Source: Rikenellaceae bacterium (GTDB taxonomy: Bacteria > Bacteroidota > Bacteroidia > Bacteroidales > UBA932). From it: a stretch of 51,624 bases of DNA. The position numbers were made by a program, and so were the translations under genes. Positions 37,306 to 45,325 of the stretch are shown here, piece after piece. The DNA lies in contig CAAGMI010000350.1 in assembly GCA_900771005.1 (NCBI GenBank), positions 1 through 51,624 on the forward strand, given 5' to 3'. Below the pieces are notes generated by a model. That model had not been told where the DNA came from. It did not search any database and was given only the letters and a program-made list of their open reading frames with translations. How positions within the stretch are numbered: the stretch's first letter is position 1; each line of letters starts with the position of its first letter.

Positions 37306-38036
37306 TGCTTGAAGAACTTAAAGAAAAGGTATTCCAGGCCAATCTTGACTTAGTCAAGCATGGCCTGGTAATCTTTACCTGGGGCAATGTCTCAGGTATA
37401 GATCGTGAAAAGGGATTTGTAGTCATCAAGCCTTCGGGGGTCAGCTACGATACGATGAAGGCTTCGGATATGGTCGTTGTTGACCTGAACTCCGGCAAGG
37501 TGGTCGAAGGCGATCTTAACCCTTCTTCGGATACGCCGACCCATCTGGTGCTTTACAAGGCATTCCCTGAAATCGGCGGTGTAGTGCATACACATTCCAC
37601 ATATGCCACTGCATGGGCTCAGGCGGGATTGGACATCAAACCTCTGGGCACCACTCACGCGGACTATTTCCACGGTCCCGTGCCGTGCACTCCGGATATG
37701 ACCGACGCACAGATCAACGGCAACTATGAGGAGGAAACCGGCAATGTGATAGTGAACACCTTCAAGAAGCTCAACCCTGTGCACACTCCGGCGGTCCTCG
37801 TCAAGAACCACGGTCCGTTCGCCTGGGGCAAGGACGCTGCCGAAGCTGTATATCATGCCAAGGTACTTGAAGAGGTCGCCAAGATGAACTACATCGCTGA
37901 GACTCTCTTCAAGGTCAACGAAGTATCCGCCTGCATGACTTTCGCAAAGAAACCTTCCATCAAGAAGGCTCTTATCGAGAAGCATTTCAGCCGCAAGCAC
38001 GGTCCTAATGCATACTACGGACAAAAGAAAAAATAA
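37305..38036 (+). CDS. araD: L-ribulose-5-phosphate 4-epimerase
   Basis: The 243-residue cytoplasmic protein matches class II aldolase/AraD: FTWGNVSGIDREKG at the N terminus (phosphate and Gly loop), zinc ligands HTHS (about 95-98) and NHGPFAWG (His about 171). It converts L-ribulose 5-phosphate to D-xylulose 5-phosphate, the last step linking arabinose to the pentose phosphate pathway. The length is close to E. coli AraD. It shares a one-base overlap with the symporter and precedes araA by 24 nt. Confidence 0.94.
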   Translation: MLEELKEKVFQANLDLVKHGLVIFTWGNVSGIDREKGFVVIKPSGVSYDTMKASDMVVVDLNSGKVVEGDLNPSSDTPTHLVLYKAFPEIGGVVHTHSTYATAWAQAGLDIKPLGTTHADYFHGPVPCTPDMTDAQINGNYEEETGNVIVNTFKKLNPVHTPAVLVKNHGPFAWGKDAAEAVYHAKVLEEVAKMNYIAETLFKVNEVSACMTFAKKPSIKKALIEKHFSRKHGPNAYYGQKKK

Positions 38037-38060
38037 CAATTAATAATTAGTAATACAACT

Positions 38061-39602
38061 ATGATCAAACAATACGATAATATAGAACTCTGGTGGGTCA
38101 CAGGTGCTCAGCTCCTTTATGGCGGTGAGACCGTGAAGATCGTTGACGGCCATTCAAAAGAGATGGTCGAAGGTCTCAACAACAGCGGAATCATCCCTGT
38201 CAAGGTCGTGTACAAGGGAACAGCCAATTCCTCAAAGGAAGTTGAAGATATCATGAAGGCGGCAAACAATGACGCCAGGTGTGCAGGTATCATCACATGG
38301 ATGCATACCTTCTCGCCTGCAAAGATGTGGATCAAGGGCCTTCAGTCTTTGGAGAAGCCGCTGCTTCATTTCCATACCCAGTACAATGCGGAGATTCCTT
38401 GGGACAAGATCGATATGGATTTCATGAACCTCAACCAGAGCGCTCACGGAGATATCGAGTTCGGACATATCTGTACACGTATGCGCGTGCAGAGGAAGGT
38501 CGTAGTCGGCTATTGGAAGAACGAAGACGTGCAGAAGAAGATTGCCGTCTGGGCACGTGTCGCAGCGGCCGTGGCTGATGCAAAGAGCGTTCGCTGCCTT
38601 ATGTTCGGTATGAACATGAACAATGTCGCAGTTACGGACGGTGACCGCGTTGAGTTCGAACAGCGTCTCGGATACCACGTCGACTACTATCCTGTATCGT
38701 CCCTCATGGAATACTACAGAAAAGTCACAGACAAGGAGGTTGACGCGCTTGTTGAGGAGTATAAGAAACTCTATACCATCAAGATAGACGAATCAGGAGA
38801 GAAAGTTTACTGGGAGAAGGTGAAGAATTCGGCAAAGGCTGAGATCGCCCTCCGCAGGGTGCTCAAGGATGAGGGCGCTACAGCGTTCACGACCAACTTC
38901 GACGATCTCGGAGGCGCTGACATCGATGCTCCTGATTTCCTTGGATTCGACCAGATCCCAGGCCTCGCTTCGCAGAGACTTATGGAGGAAGGATACGGAT
39001 TCGGCGCAGAGGGCGACTGGAAGACGGCCTGCCTTTACCGCTCGCTTTGGGTGATGTCACAGGGCTTGCCTACGGGCTGCTCTTTCCTTGAAGACTATAC
39101 TCTCAATTTTGCCGGAGACCGCAGCTCTATCCTGCAGTCCCATATGCTTGAGGTATGTCCTCTTATCGCCAGCGACAAACCTAAGCTGGAAGTTCATTTC
39201 CTCGGCATCGGTATCCGCAAGCAGCAGACTGCCCGCCTTGTATTCACATCAAAGACAGGTTTCGGTATCAAGGCCACCGTTGTCGATCTCGGCAACCGTT
39301 TCCGTCTGATTGCCCAGGATGTCGAGTGCATTGAGCCTAAACCAATGCCTAACCTTCCTGTTGCATCGGCATTGTGGGTTCCACAGCCGACATTCGAGAT
39401 CGGAGCAGGCGCATGGATTCTCGCAGGCGGTACACACCATTCTGCATTCAGCTATGACATCACGGCCGAGTACTGGGACGATTTCGCTGAAATGACAGGG
39501 ATCGAGTTCGTACATATCAACAAAAACACTACGACGGAAGGCTTCAAGAAGGAACTTCGCACAAACGAAGTGTATTATCTTTTGAACAAATCCCTGAAGT
39601 AA
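38061..39602 (+). CDS. araA: L-arabinose isomerase
   Basis: The 513-residue protein has AraA hallmarks: LWWVTGAQLLYG at the N terminus, ITWMHTFSPAKMWI, and the metal-site carboxylates in the region LMEEGYGFGAEGDWKTA (about 312-328), with ILAGGTHHSAFS late (about 454-465) giving the conserved His. It converts L-arabinose to L-ribulose in the cytoplasm. It lies between araD and the kinase gene with a 24-nt gap on one side and one base on the other, so the trio is clearly one operon. Confidence 0.95.
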   Translation: MIKQYDNIELWWVTGAQLLYGGETVKIVDGHSKEMVEGLNNSGIIPVKVVYKGTANSSKEVEDIMKAANNDARCAGIITWMHTFSPAKMWIKGLQSLEKPLLHFHTQYNAEIPWDKIDMDFMNLNQSAHGDIEFGHICTRMRVQRKVVVGYWKNEDVQKKIAVWARVAAAVADAKSVRCLMFGMNMNNVAVTDGDRVEFEQRLGYHVDYYPVSSLMEYYRKVTDKEVDALVEEYKKLYTIKIDESGEKVYWEKVKNSAKAEIALRRVLKDEGATAFTTNFDDLGGADIDAPDFLGFDQIPGLASQRLMEEGYGFGAEGDWKTACLYRSLWVMSQGLPTGCSFLEDYTLNFAGDRSSILQSHMLEVCPLIASDKPKLEVHFLGIGIRKQQTARLVFTSKTGFGIKATVVDLGNRFRLIAQDVECIEPKPMPNLPVASALWVPQPTFEIGAGAWILAGGTHHSAFSYDITAEYWDDFAEMTGIEFVHINKNTTTEGFKKELRTNEVYYLLNKSLK

Positions 39603-39603
39603 T

Positions 39604-41199
39604 ATGGCAGATGCAAAATCAACTATCCTTGCGGGGAAGGCTGTCCTTGGCATAGAATTCGGCTCAACCAGAATAAAGGCGGTCCTTATTGACCAGCAGA
39701 ACAAACCTATCGCCCAGGGTAGTCATACCTGGGAGAACCAGCTCGTGGACGGACTCTGGACATATAGCCTGGATGCGATATGGACAGGTTTGCAGGACTG
39801 CTATTCCGATTTGAGAAAAGACGTCAGCAGGCAGTACGGTATAGAGATTGAGTCTCTGGCTGCAATCGGCATCAGTGCAATGATGCACGGATATATGGCT
39901 TTTGACGCAAAGGACAATCTTCTGGTTCCGTTCCGTACCTGGCGTAATACAAATACAGGGAAGGCTGCCGCAGAACTTTCAAAGCTGTTTGTCTATAATA
40001 TCCCTCTCAGATGGAGTATTTCCCATCTTTATGAATGCATCCTTGAAAACGATGCTCATGTAAAGGATATAAAGTTCCAGACAACGCTTGCCGGTTATAT
40101 TCACTGGGCTCTCACCGGCCGCAAGGTCCTTGGTGTAGGTGATGCCTCCGGTATGATGCCGGTTGACCCTAAGACAGGAAAGTTCGACGCCGCCATGGTG
40201 GAGAAGTTCGACAAGCTCATCGAGCCGAAGGGTTATGGCTGGAAACTCATGGATATCTTCCCTGAGGTGCTTTCTGCCGGAGAAGATGCCGGATGCCTTA
40301 CTGAGGAAGGTGCTGCAAAGCTTGATGTTTCAGGCCATCTGAAAGCTGGCATCCCGTTCTGTCCTCCTGAAGGAGATGCCGGAACAGGTATGGTTGCCAC
40401 CAATTCCGTAAGACAGCGTACGGGAAACGTTTCCGCAGGCACATCTTCATTCTCCATGATAGTGCTTGAAAAGGAGCTTTCAAAGCCTTATGACGTGATT
40501 GATATGGTTACGACACCTGACGGCAGCCTGGTTGCGATGGTTCATTGCAACAACTGCACGTCTGAGATCAATTCATGGGTCAACACGTTCAAGGAGTTCG
40601 AACAGCTGATGGGATTCCCGGTAGATGTGAACGAACTGTATGTCAAGCTTTTCGGTACAGCGATGGACGGAGATCCTGACTGCGGTGGACTTATTTCATA
40701 CAATTACGTTTCAGGTGAACCTGTTGCGGGCCTGATGGACGGAAGACCTCTGTTCGTGCGTTCCGCAAACGACGGTTTCAGTCTTTCAAACTTCATGCGC
40801 TCCCAGCTTTATGCTTCAGTAGCGGTGCTCAAACTGGGCAATGACATTCTTTTCAACGAAGAGAACGTGAAGGTTGACAAGATTACCGGACACGGCGGAC
40901 TGTTCAAATCCACAACTGCAGGACAGAAAGTGCTGGCGGCCGCTTTGAATTCTCCTATTTCCGTTATGGAAACAGCCGGAGAAGGTGGCGCCTGGGGCAT
41001 CGCTCTGCTGGCCTCATACCTTGTGAACAACGGTGAGAAGCTCAGCCTTGCAGAGTATCTGGACAAGTATGTCTTCTCCGGGAACACCGGTGTGGAGATC
41101 GCTCCAGACAAGGCGGACGTTGCCGGGTTCAACAAGTATATTCAGAACTACAAGGCCGGACTCGACATCGAGAAGGCTGCCGTAATATCCAAGAAGTAA
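39604..41199 (+). CDS. araB: FGGY-family carbohydrate kinase, L-ribulokinase
   Basis: The 531-residue cytoplasmic protein has the FGGY N-terminal phosphate loop VLGIEFGSTRIKAVLID, the substrate segment ISAMMHGYMAFD and the second-domain ATP motif GHGGLFKSTTAGQ followed by GEGGAWGIALLAS. It resembles xylulokinase, but its position right after araA makes L-ribulose the likely substrate; in Bacteroides this branch is the AraB of the arabinose operon. It completes a full isomerase-kinase-epimerase route in the window. The next gene starts only 5 nt after the stop. Confidence 0.88.
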   Translation: MADAKSTILAGKAVLGIEFGSTRIKAVLIDQQNKPIAQGSHTWENQLVDGLWTYSLDAIWTGLQDCYSDLRKDVSRQYGIEIESLAAIGISAMMHGYMAFDAKDNLLVPFRTWRNTNTGKAAAELSKLFVYNIPLRWSISHLYECILENDAHVKDIKFQTTLAGYIHWALTGRKVLGVGDASGMMPVDPKTGKFDAAMVEKFDKLIEPKGYGWKLMDIFPEVLSAGEDAGCLTEEGAAKLDVSGHLKAGIPFCPPEGDAGTGMVATNSVRQRTGNVSAGTSSFSMIVLEKELSKPYDVIDMVTTPDGSLVAMVHCNNCTSEINSWVNTFKEFEQLMGFPVDVNELYVKLFGTAMDGDPDCGGLISYNYVSGEPVAGLMDGRPLFVRSANDGFSLSNFMRSQLYASVAVLKLGNDILFNEENVKVDKITGHGGLFKSTTAGQKVLAAALNSPISVMETAGEGGAWGIALLASYLVNNGEKLSLAEYLDKYVFSGNTGVEIAPDKADVAGFNKYIQNYKAGLDIEKAAVISKK

Positions 41200-41203
41200 T
41201 CCT

Positions 41204-41602
41204 GTGACTGTCTGGGATCCGCTTCGCAGAATTGAAATCGCTGCCACACCTGAAGAACAGGTGCGGCAGTGGTTTATTAGTGAACTCAGGAACACATTCC
41301 ACGTTCCCGTCGATCTGATGATGAGTGAAGTGGGGTTCAAGTTCGGATCCAAGCAGTATCGTGTAGACATACTGGTGTATGACCGTCAGGCCAGGCCATT
41401 GTGCGTTGTAGAGTGTAAGAGACCCTCAGTTGAGATTTCCCCGGCGGTTGTGGATCAGGCTATGAGATACAACGCCGTTCTCAGTGTGAGGTATATCATA
41501 CTTACAAACGGGAATAATACCTATCTTTACACCCGGAAAGGGGACAGGTTCGTGCAGATGGACCACATCCCCGTATATGATGAAATGTTATGCCAACAGT
41601 AA
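41204..41602 (+). CDS. Type I restriction HsdR N-terminal-like domain protein
   Basis: The 132-residue product starts at GTG 41204; a longer form would run into araB. It has a PD-(D/E)xK nuclease-type core: YRVDILVYD (Asp) and then PLCVVECKRP (ECK). The domain is found alone in many Bacteroidota proteins annotated as HsdR-N, with no helicase or methylase nearby, so it is not evidence of a restriction system. Biological function is unknown to me. It overlaps the start of cca by 13 nt and is 4 nt from araB, so it is cotranscribed with both. Confidence 0.8.
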   Translation: MTVWDPLRRIEIAATPEEQVRQWFISELRNTFHVPVDLMMSEVGFKFGSKQYRVDILVYDRQARPLCVVECKRPSVEISPAVVDQAMRYNAVLSVRYIILTNGNNTYLYTRKGDRFVQMDHIPVYDEMLCQQ

Positions 41603-43029
41603 CGCCGCAGTTTCTGGAAAAGCCGATTTTCAAGGTGGTGAGTGATGTCGCTTCCGAACGGGGCGTCCGGGCATTCGCCATAGGGGGATACGTCAGGGAC
41701 TGCTTTCTCGGGAGGGAGTGCAATGACGTTGACATAGTCGTGGAGGGCAGCGGGATAGATTTTGCCAAGGCAGTGGGCGAAAGGACCAGAGCCCGTGTAT
41801 CCTATTTCAAGAATTTCGGCACGGCGATGCTCCGTTACAAGGGAGATGAAGTTGAATTCGTCGGGGCAAGGAAGGAATCATACAGGAGGGAATCCCGCAA
41901 ACCCATTGTGGAGAACGGCACTCTGGAGGATGATCAGTTGAGACGTGATTTCACCATCAATGCCATGGCTTTTTCTCTCCAGAAGGATAACTTCGGAGAA
42001 CTTGTGGACCCGTTCGGTGGGATCCGGGACCTTGCAGAAGGGATAATACGCACTCCTCTGGATCCCGATACCACATACTCGGATGACCCGTTGAGGATGC
42101 TCAGGGCCATCAGATTCGCGACCAAACTGTCAACCCCGGAACTTACGTTCAAGATTGTTCCGGAATCGGTGGAGTCGATGAAGCGTATGGCGGACAGGAT
42201 AAAGATACTGTCAATGGAGAGGGTTACGGAGGAAGTGAATAAAATGCTTTCGACCTCCAAGCCTTCGATGGCCTTCAGGCTTATGGATGAATGCGGGATA
42301 TTACCTATCCTCATGCCGTGGCTTGACGCTTTGAAAGGTGTGGAAACCGTTGACGGGAAGGGGCACAAGGATAATTTCGATCATACTCTCTCAGTGCTTG
42401 ACAACGTGTCTGCATCCAAGACCGAGGGCGATTTCCTGTGGCTCAGATGGGCGGCCCTTCTGCATGACATAGGCAAGCCTGCATCCAAGAAATATGATCC
42501 CGCCCTCGGTTGGACCTTCCATGGACACGAGATTATCGGTTCCAAGATGGTACCTGGCATATTCAATTCGCTTAAGCTTCCTATAGATGCAGGGAAATAT
42601 GTCAGGAAACTGGTATGGCTGCATCTCAGACCTATCGCACTCGTCGATGACGGTGTGACGGATTCCGCCGTAAGGCGTCTCCTGTTTGATGCGGGAGATG
42701 ATATCGATGACCTTATGCTGCTTTGCAATGCGGACATCACTTCCAAGAATCCTGTCAAGGTGGCACGCATCAAGGCTAATTTCGAGACGGTGAAACGGAA
42801 ACTCGTCGAGGTCGAGGCGAAGGACAGCATACGCAATTTCAAAAATCCTATCACAGGAGAGTATCTGATGGAATTGTACGGACTGCCTCCATGTCGCGCG
42901 ATAGGGGAGATAAAGGAATATATAAAGGAGTCGATTCTCGACGGAGTGATAGGAAACAACTTTGAAGAAGCCGATGCTCTGATGCGCAGAAAGGCTGCTG
43001 AGATGGGATTGGAACTCAAGAATGATTGA
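41590..43029 (+). CDS. cca: tRNA nucleotidyltransferase (CCA-adding) with HD domain
   Basis: The 479-residue cytoplasmic protein starts inside the preceding gene. The nucleotidyltransferase head has IGGYVRDCFLGRECNDVDIV (residues 31-50, with catalytic Asp 46 and Asp 48) and an RRDFTINAMAF motif, both diagnostic of class II CCA/polyA enzymes. An HD phosphohydrolase domain follows, with LHDIGKPASKK (His-Asp near 292-293). It adds or repairs the CCA end of tRNAs. The last 8 nt overlap the Xer-type recombinase start. Confidence 0.92.
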   Translation: MPTVTPQFLEKPIFKVVSDVASERGVRAFAIGGYVRDCFLGRECNDVDIVVEGSGIDFAKAVGERTRARVSYFKNFGTAMLRYKGDEVEFVGARKESYRRESRKPIVENGTLEDDQLRRDFTINAMAFSLQKDNFGELVDPFGGIRDLAEGIIRTPLDPDTTYSDDPLRMLRAIRFATKLSTPELTFKIVPESVESMKRMADRIKILSMERVTEEVNKMLSTSKPSMAFRLMDECGILPILMPWLDALKGVETVDGKGHKDNFDHTLSVLDNVSASKTEGDFLWLRWAALLHDIGKPASKKYDPALGWTFHGHEIIGSKMVPGIFNSLKLPIDAGKYVRKLVWLHLRPIALVDDGVTDSAVRRLLFDAGDDIDDLMLLCNADITSKNPVKVARIKANFETVKRKLVEVEAKDSIRNFKNPITGEYLMELYGLPPCRAIGEIKEYIKESILDGVIGNNFEEADALMRRKAAEMGLELKND

Positions 43030-43939
43030 CGAGTATATCAAATATATCAGTTCCGTCAGACGATATTCTTCGCGTACCGCAGACATATATAACGATGTCC
43101 TGAGAGAATTTTCCTCTTTTATCCCTGAAACGAAAGGCGTCCCTGATACGGCCTGCGTGCGTAATTACGAAGTCTATCTCCTTGATGACAAAAAGATGTC
43201 TGCAAGGACGGTGGCGCTTCATCTCAGCGTCATCAGCGGCTATTGCCGTTTCCTTATGAAGCAGGGGAAACTCCGCTCGAATCCGGTGCGGCAGGTGAAA
43301 CGTCCGAAGATGCAGAAAAGACTTCCGGATTTTTTCAGAGCCGAGTCCATGTCGGCATATTTCGAGGAGACCAAAGGAGTGCCTGAATTCGGATCCTATG
43401 AGGCGAAGCTGTCGCGTCTGGTAATATCCCTCCTTTATGGTACGGGTATGCGTAGAAGCGAGCTGATAGGGCTCAACAGAAATTCTGTCGATTCTTCCAG
43501 ACGCGTGATCCGTGTCATCGGAAAAGGTGACAAGATGAGAGAAATACCTTTGACTTCTGTTCTTTGTGACGAAATTTCTTTATATTTACAAACGGTTGAT
43601 TCTTTGAAAGGTTGTGACCTATCCTGTGACGCACCTCTGCTGCAGACGGCCAAAGGGCGCAGGTTGTATCCTGTACTTGTTGACCGTATCGTGAAGCAGG
43701 AGCTGGGCTCTGTGGACGGAATTACAGGCAGGAAGTCTCCCCATGTGTTGAGGCATACGCTGGCTACGGAACTTTTGTCCGACGGCTCTGACCTGAACTC
43801 CATAAAGGAACTGCTTGGACACTCCTCCCTGGCTGCGACGCAGGTATATACTCACAATTCCATAGAACGGCTTAAGTCAGTTTATAATAACGCCCACCCA
43901 AGGGCAAAAAACGGAGGTAAAAATGGAAATCAAGATTAA
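43022..43939 (+). CDS. xerC: Tyrosine recombinase of the XerC/D type
   Basis: The 305-residue protein has an N-terminal SAM-like domain (about 1-90) and catalytic domain with all tyrosine-recombinase residues: Arg 144 (GTGMRRSEL), Lys in VIGKGDKMREIPL, His 241 and Arg 244 in PHVLRHTLATEL, His 267 in LLGHSSLAATQ and nucleophile Tyr 276 in VYTHN. This is the chromosomal dimer-resolution type, and the genome position next to hpf is standard in Bacteroides, so I do not read it as an integron or phage integrase. The end overlaps the hpf start by 17 nt. Confidence 0.88.
   Translation: MIDEYIKYISSVRRYSSRTADIYNDVLREFSSFIPETKGVPDTACVRNYEVYLLDDKKMSARTVALHLSVISGYCRFLMKQGKLRSNPVRQVKRPKMQKRLPDFFRAESMSAYFEETKGVPEFGSYEAKLSRLVISLLYGTGMRRSELIGLNRNSVDSSRRVIRVIGKGDKMREIPLTSVLCDEISLYLQTVDSLKGCDLSCDAPLLQTAKGRRLYPVLVDRIVKQELGSVDGITGRKSPHVLRHTLATELLSDGSDLNSIKELLGHSSLAATQVYTHNSIERLKSVYNNAHPRAKNGGKNGNQD
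43913..43917 (+). promoter_or_regulatory. Shine-Dalgarno site for hpf
   Basis: GGAGG lies 5 nt before ATG 43923 and inside the end of the recombinase gene. Clear Shine-Dalgarno sites are rare in this window, so this may let hpf be translated well independently of upstream ribosome flow. Confidence 0.6.
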
Positions 43940-44213
43940 ATCCTTGAAGTTCGATGCCGATAAGAAGCTTATCGCATTCGTAGAGAAGAAAGTCTCACGC
44001 CTCGAAAAATTCCTGGCAGGAGTGGAGACCGATGCAGAAGTTGTACTTACCCTCGAAAAAGACGCTAAGGGCGCAAAAATCAAAATTCCCGTTCCCGGCA
44101 ATGAGCTGCTTATTGAGCGCACTGCCAAGACATTCGAAGACGCCATCACCGCTTGCGTAGATGCGATGAAGGAAAAACTCACAAGAGAGAAGGAAAAGAA
44201 ATACGAGGCTTAG
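43923..44213 (+). CDS. hpf: Ribosome hibernation promoting factor, short form
   Basis: The 96-residue protein matches short HPF/RaiA: starts MEIKIKSLKFDADKKL, then the helix FVEKKVSRLEKFLAG and strands VLTLEKDAKG and KIKIPVPG, ending in a basic helix with FEDAITACVDAMKEKL. It binds the 30S decoding region and silences ribosomes in stationary phase. It is the last gene of the run that begins with GH51. It ends 2 nt from the convergent holA stop. Confidence 0.9.
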   Translation: MEIKIKSLKFDADKKLIAFVEKKVSRLEKFLAGVETDAEVVLTLEKDAKGAKIKIPVPGNELLIERTAKTFEDAITACVDAMKEKLTREKEKKYEA

Positions 44214-44215
44214 CC

Positions 44216-45256
44216 TTACAGATTCAGAATCTTTGCTGTCAGTTCGACAAGCATTTCATCGGGAGGAGTGGCACCGCCATCTCCTCCTTTTCCTAAATAG
44301 TCATATTCGTTCAGAAGTGCGATGGCGGCCATTGCACTCTTTGTGGGATAGTTGCGTGTCGCCATGTCATACTCCTTGAAGAAGAACGGGTTGACTCCCA
44401 GTACATTGGATTTTTCTTCCTGGGAAGGGTATCTGTTCTTTTCCAGAAGCGCATCGTATTTCAGTATTCTGTAGAATTGGGTGTACAGTGCGCTTATCGC
44501 CATAGGCATCGCGAATTTGGCGCCTGTCCCTATATGTCTGGCTATCTTGAGGGCTTTTTCGGCGTTCTTCAGGGACAATTCCTTGTTCAGTTCAAAAATG
44601 CTGTACTGCCGGGAGATGCCCACATTCTTCTCGATATCCTCCAGAGTGACCCTCGTCACGTTCTCCGGTATGTTCTTGACAAGCTTGTCCGTTTCCACGG
44701 CAATGGTGGAAAGGTCGGTGCCCGCATATTCTCCGAGGAGGGCTGCCGCTCTCGGATCAATCTGAAGTCCCCTTCCGTTGTAATAACTGATGATCCAGTT
44801 GGTGATTTCATAATCCCTTACTGCGGGGGAGTCCACGACTACGCCGGATTTTTGGATATACTTGTACAGCAGCTTCCTTTTGTCCACGCTTGCCTTATGC
44901 ATGAGGATCACGAGCACCGTCGTGTCGAGAGGTTCGTTGCAGTAGAATCCGAGGTCTTCGATATTCTTTATCATCTGGGCCTCTTTCACAACAATCAGCT
45001 GCCTGTCCGACATCATAGGAAACCTTCTGGCTGCCGTGACGACCTGTTCTGCCGTGACGTCGGCTCCGTAGCATATCGTTTCATTGAAATCCTTGGCGGC
45101 TTCATCGATGCAGTTGTCCAGAATGGCCTGACAGACCAGTTCCGGATAGTAGGGTTCATCTCCCATAAGCAGGTATATGGGCTTGAACCTGCCATTCCTG
45201 GCGTCGTCGATAAGTTCTTTGCAGAGTATGTCCAGATTGACTTTTTCTTTGGCCAT
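44216..45256 (-). CDS. holA: DNA polymerase III delta subunit
   Basis: I use ATG 45256 (MAKEKVNLDILCKELIDDARN) rather than an upstream start, because the upstream 17 residues are unlike the family and run through the promoter region. The 346-residue protein is a clamp-loader delta subunit: PIYLLMGDEPYYPE near residue 26, RQLIVVKEAQMIKN, and a helical C-terminal collar domain (FELNKELSLKNAEKALKIAR). It loads the sliding clamp. It faces hpf and is divergent from dsbD. Confidence 0.88.
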   Translation of the reverse strand: MAKEKVNLDILCKELIDDARNGRFKPIYLLMGDEPYYPELVCQAILDNCIDEAAKDFNETICYGADVTAEQVVTAARRFPMMSDRQLIVVKEAQMIKNIEDLGFYCNEPLDTTVLVILMHKASVDKRKLLYKYIQKSGVVVDSPAVRDYEITNWIISYYNGRGLQIDPRAAALLGEYAGTDLSTIAVETDKLVKNIPENVTRVTLEDIEKNVGISRQYSIFELNKELSLKNAEKALKIARHIGTGAKFAMPMAISALYTQFYRILKYDALLEKNRYPSQEEKSNVLGVNPFFFKEYDMATRNYPTKSAMAAIALLNEYDYLGKGGDGGATPPDEMLVELTAKILNL

Positions 45257-45277
45257 CACAGTAAGGATATGCGTAGG

Positions 45278-45285
45278 CAAATTTA
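45278..45285 (-). promoter_or_regulatory. Candidate -7 box for holA
   Basis: The minus strand reads TAAATTTG, an exact TAnnTTTG match, 21 nt before ATG 45256. It faces the dsbD box 10 nt away. Confidence 0.4.
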
Positions 45286-45295
45286 CAAAAAATAG

Positions 45296-45303
45296 TAACT
45301 TTG
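45296..45303 (+). promoter_or_regulatory. Candidate -7 box for dsbD
   Basis: TAACTTTG matches TAnnTTTG and lies 22 nt before ATG 45326. No convincing -33 TTTG was seen. Confidence 0.4.
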
Positions 45304-45325
45304 TCATAGTTTAAAGAATAAGTCT

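Noticed and set aside
41204..41602. A restriction-modification system
   Set aside because: Only an HsdR-N-like domain is present, with no helicase, methylase or specificity subunit near it.
43022..43939. Recombinase as phage or integron integrase
   Set aside because: Its length, motif set and position before hpf match the housekeeping Xer type; no attachment sites or cargo were seen.
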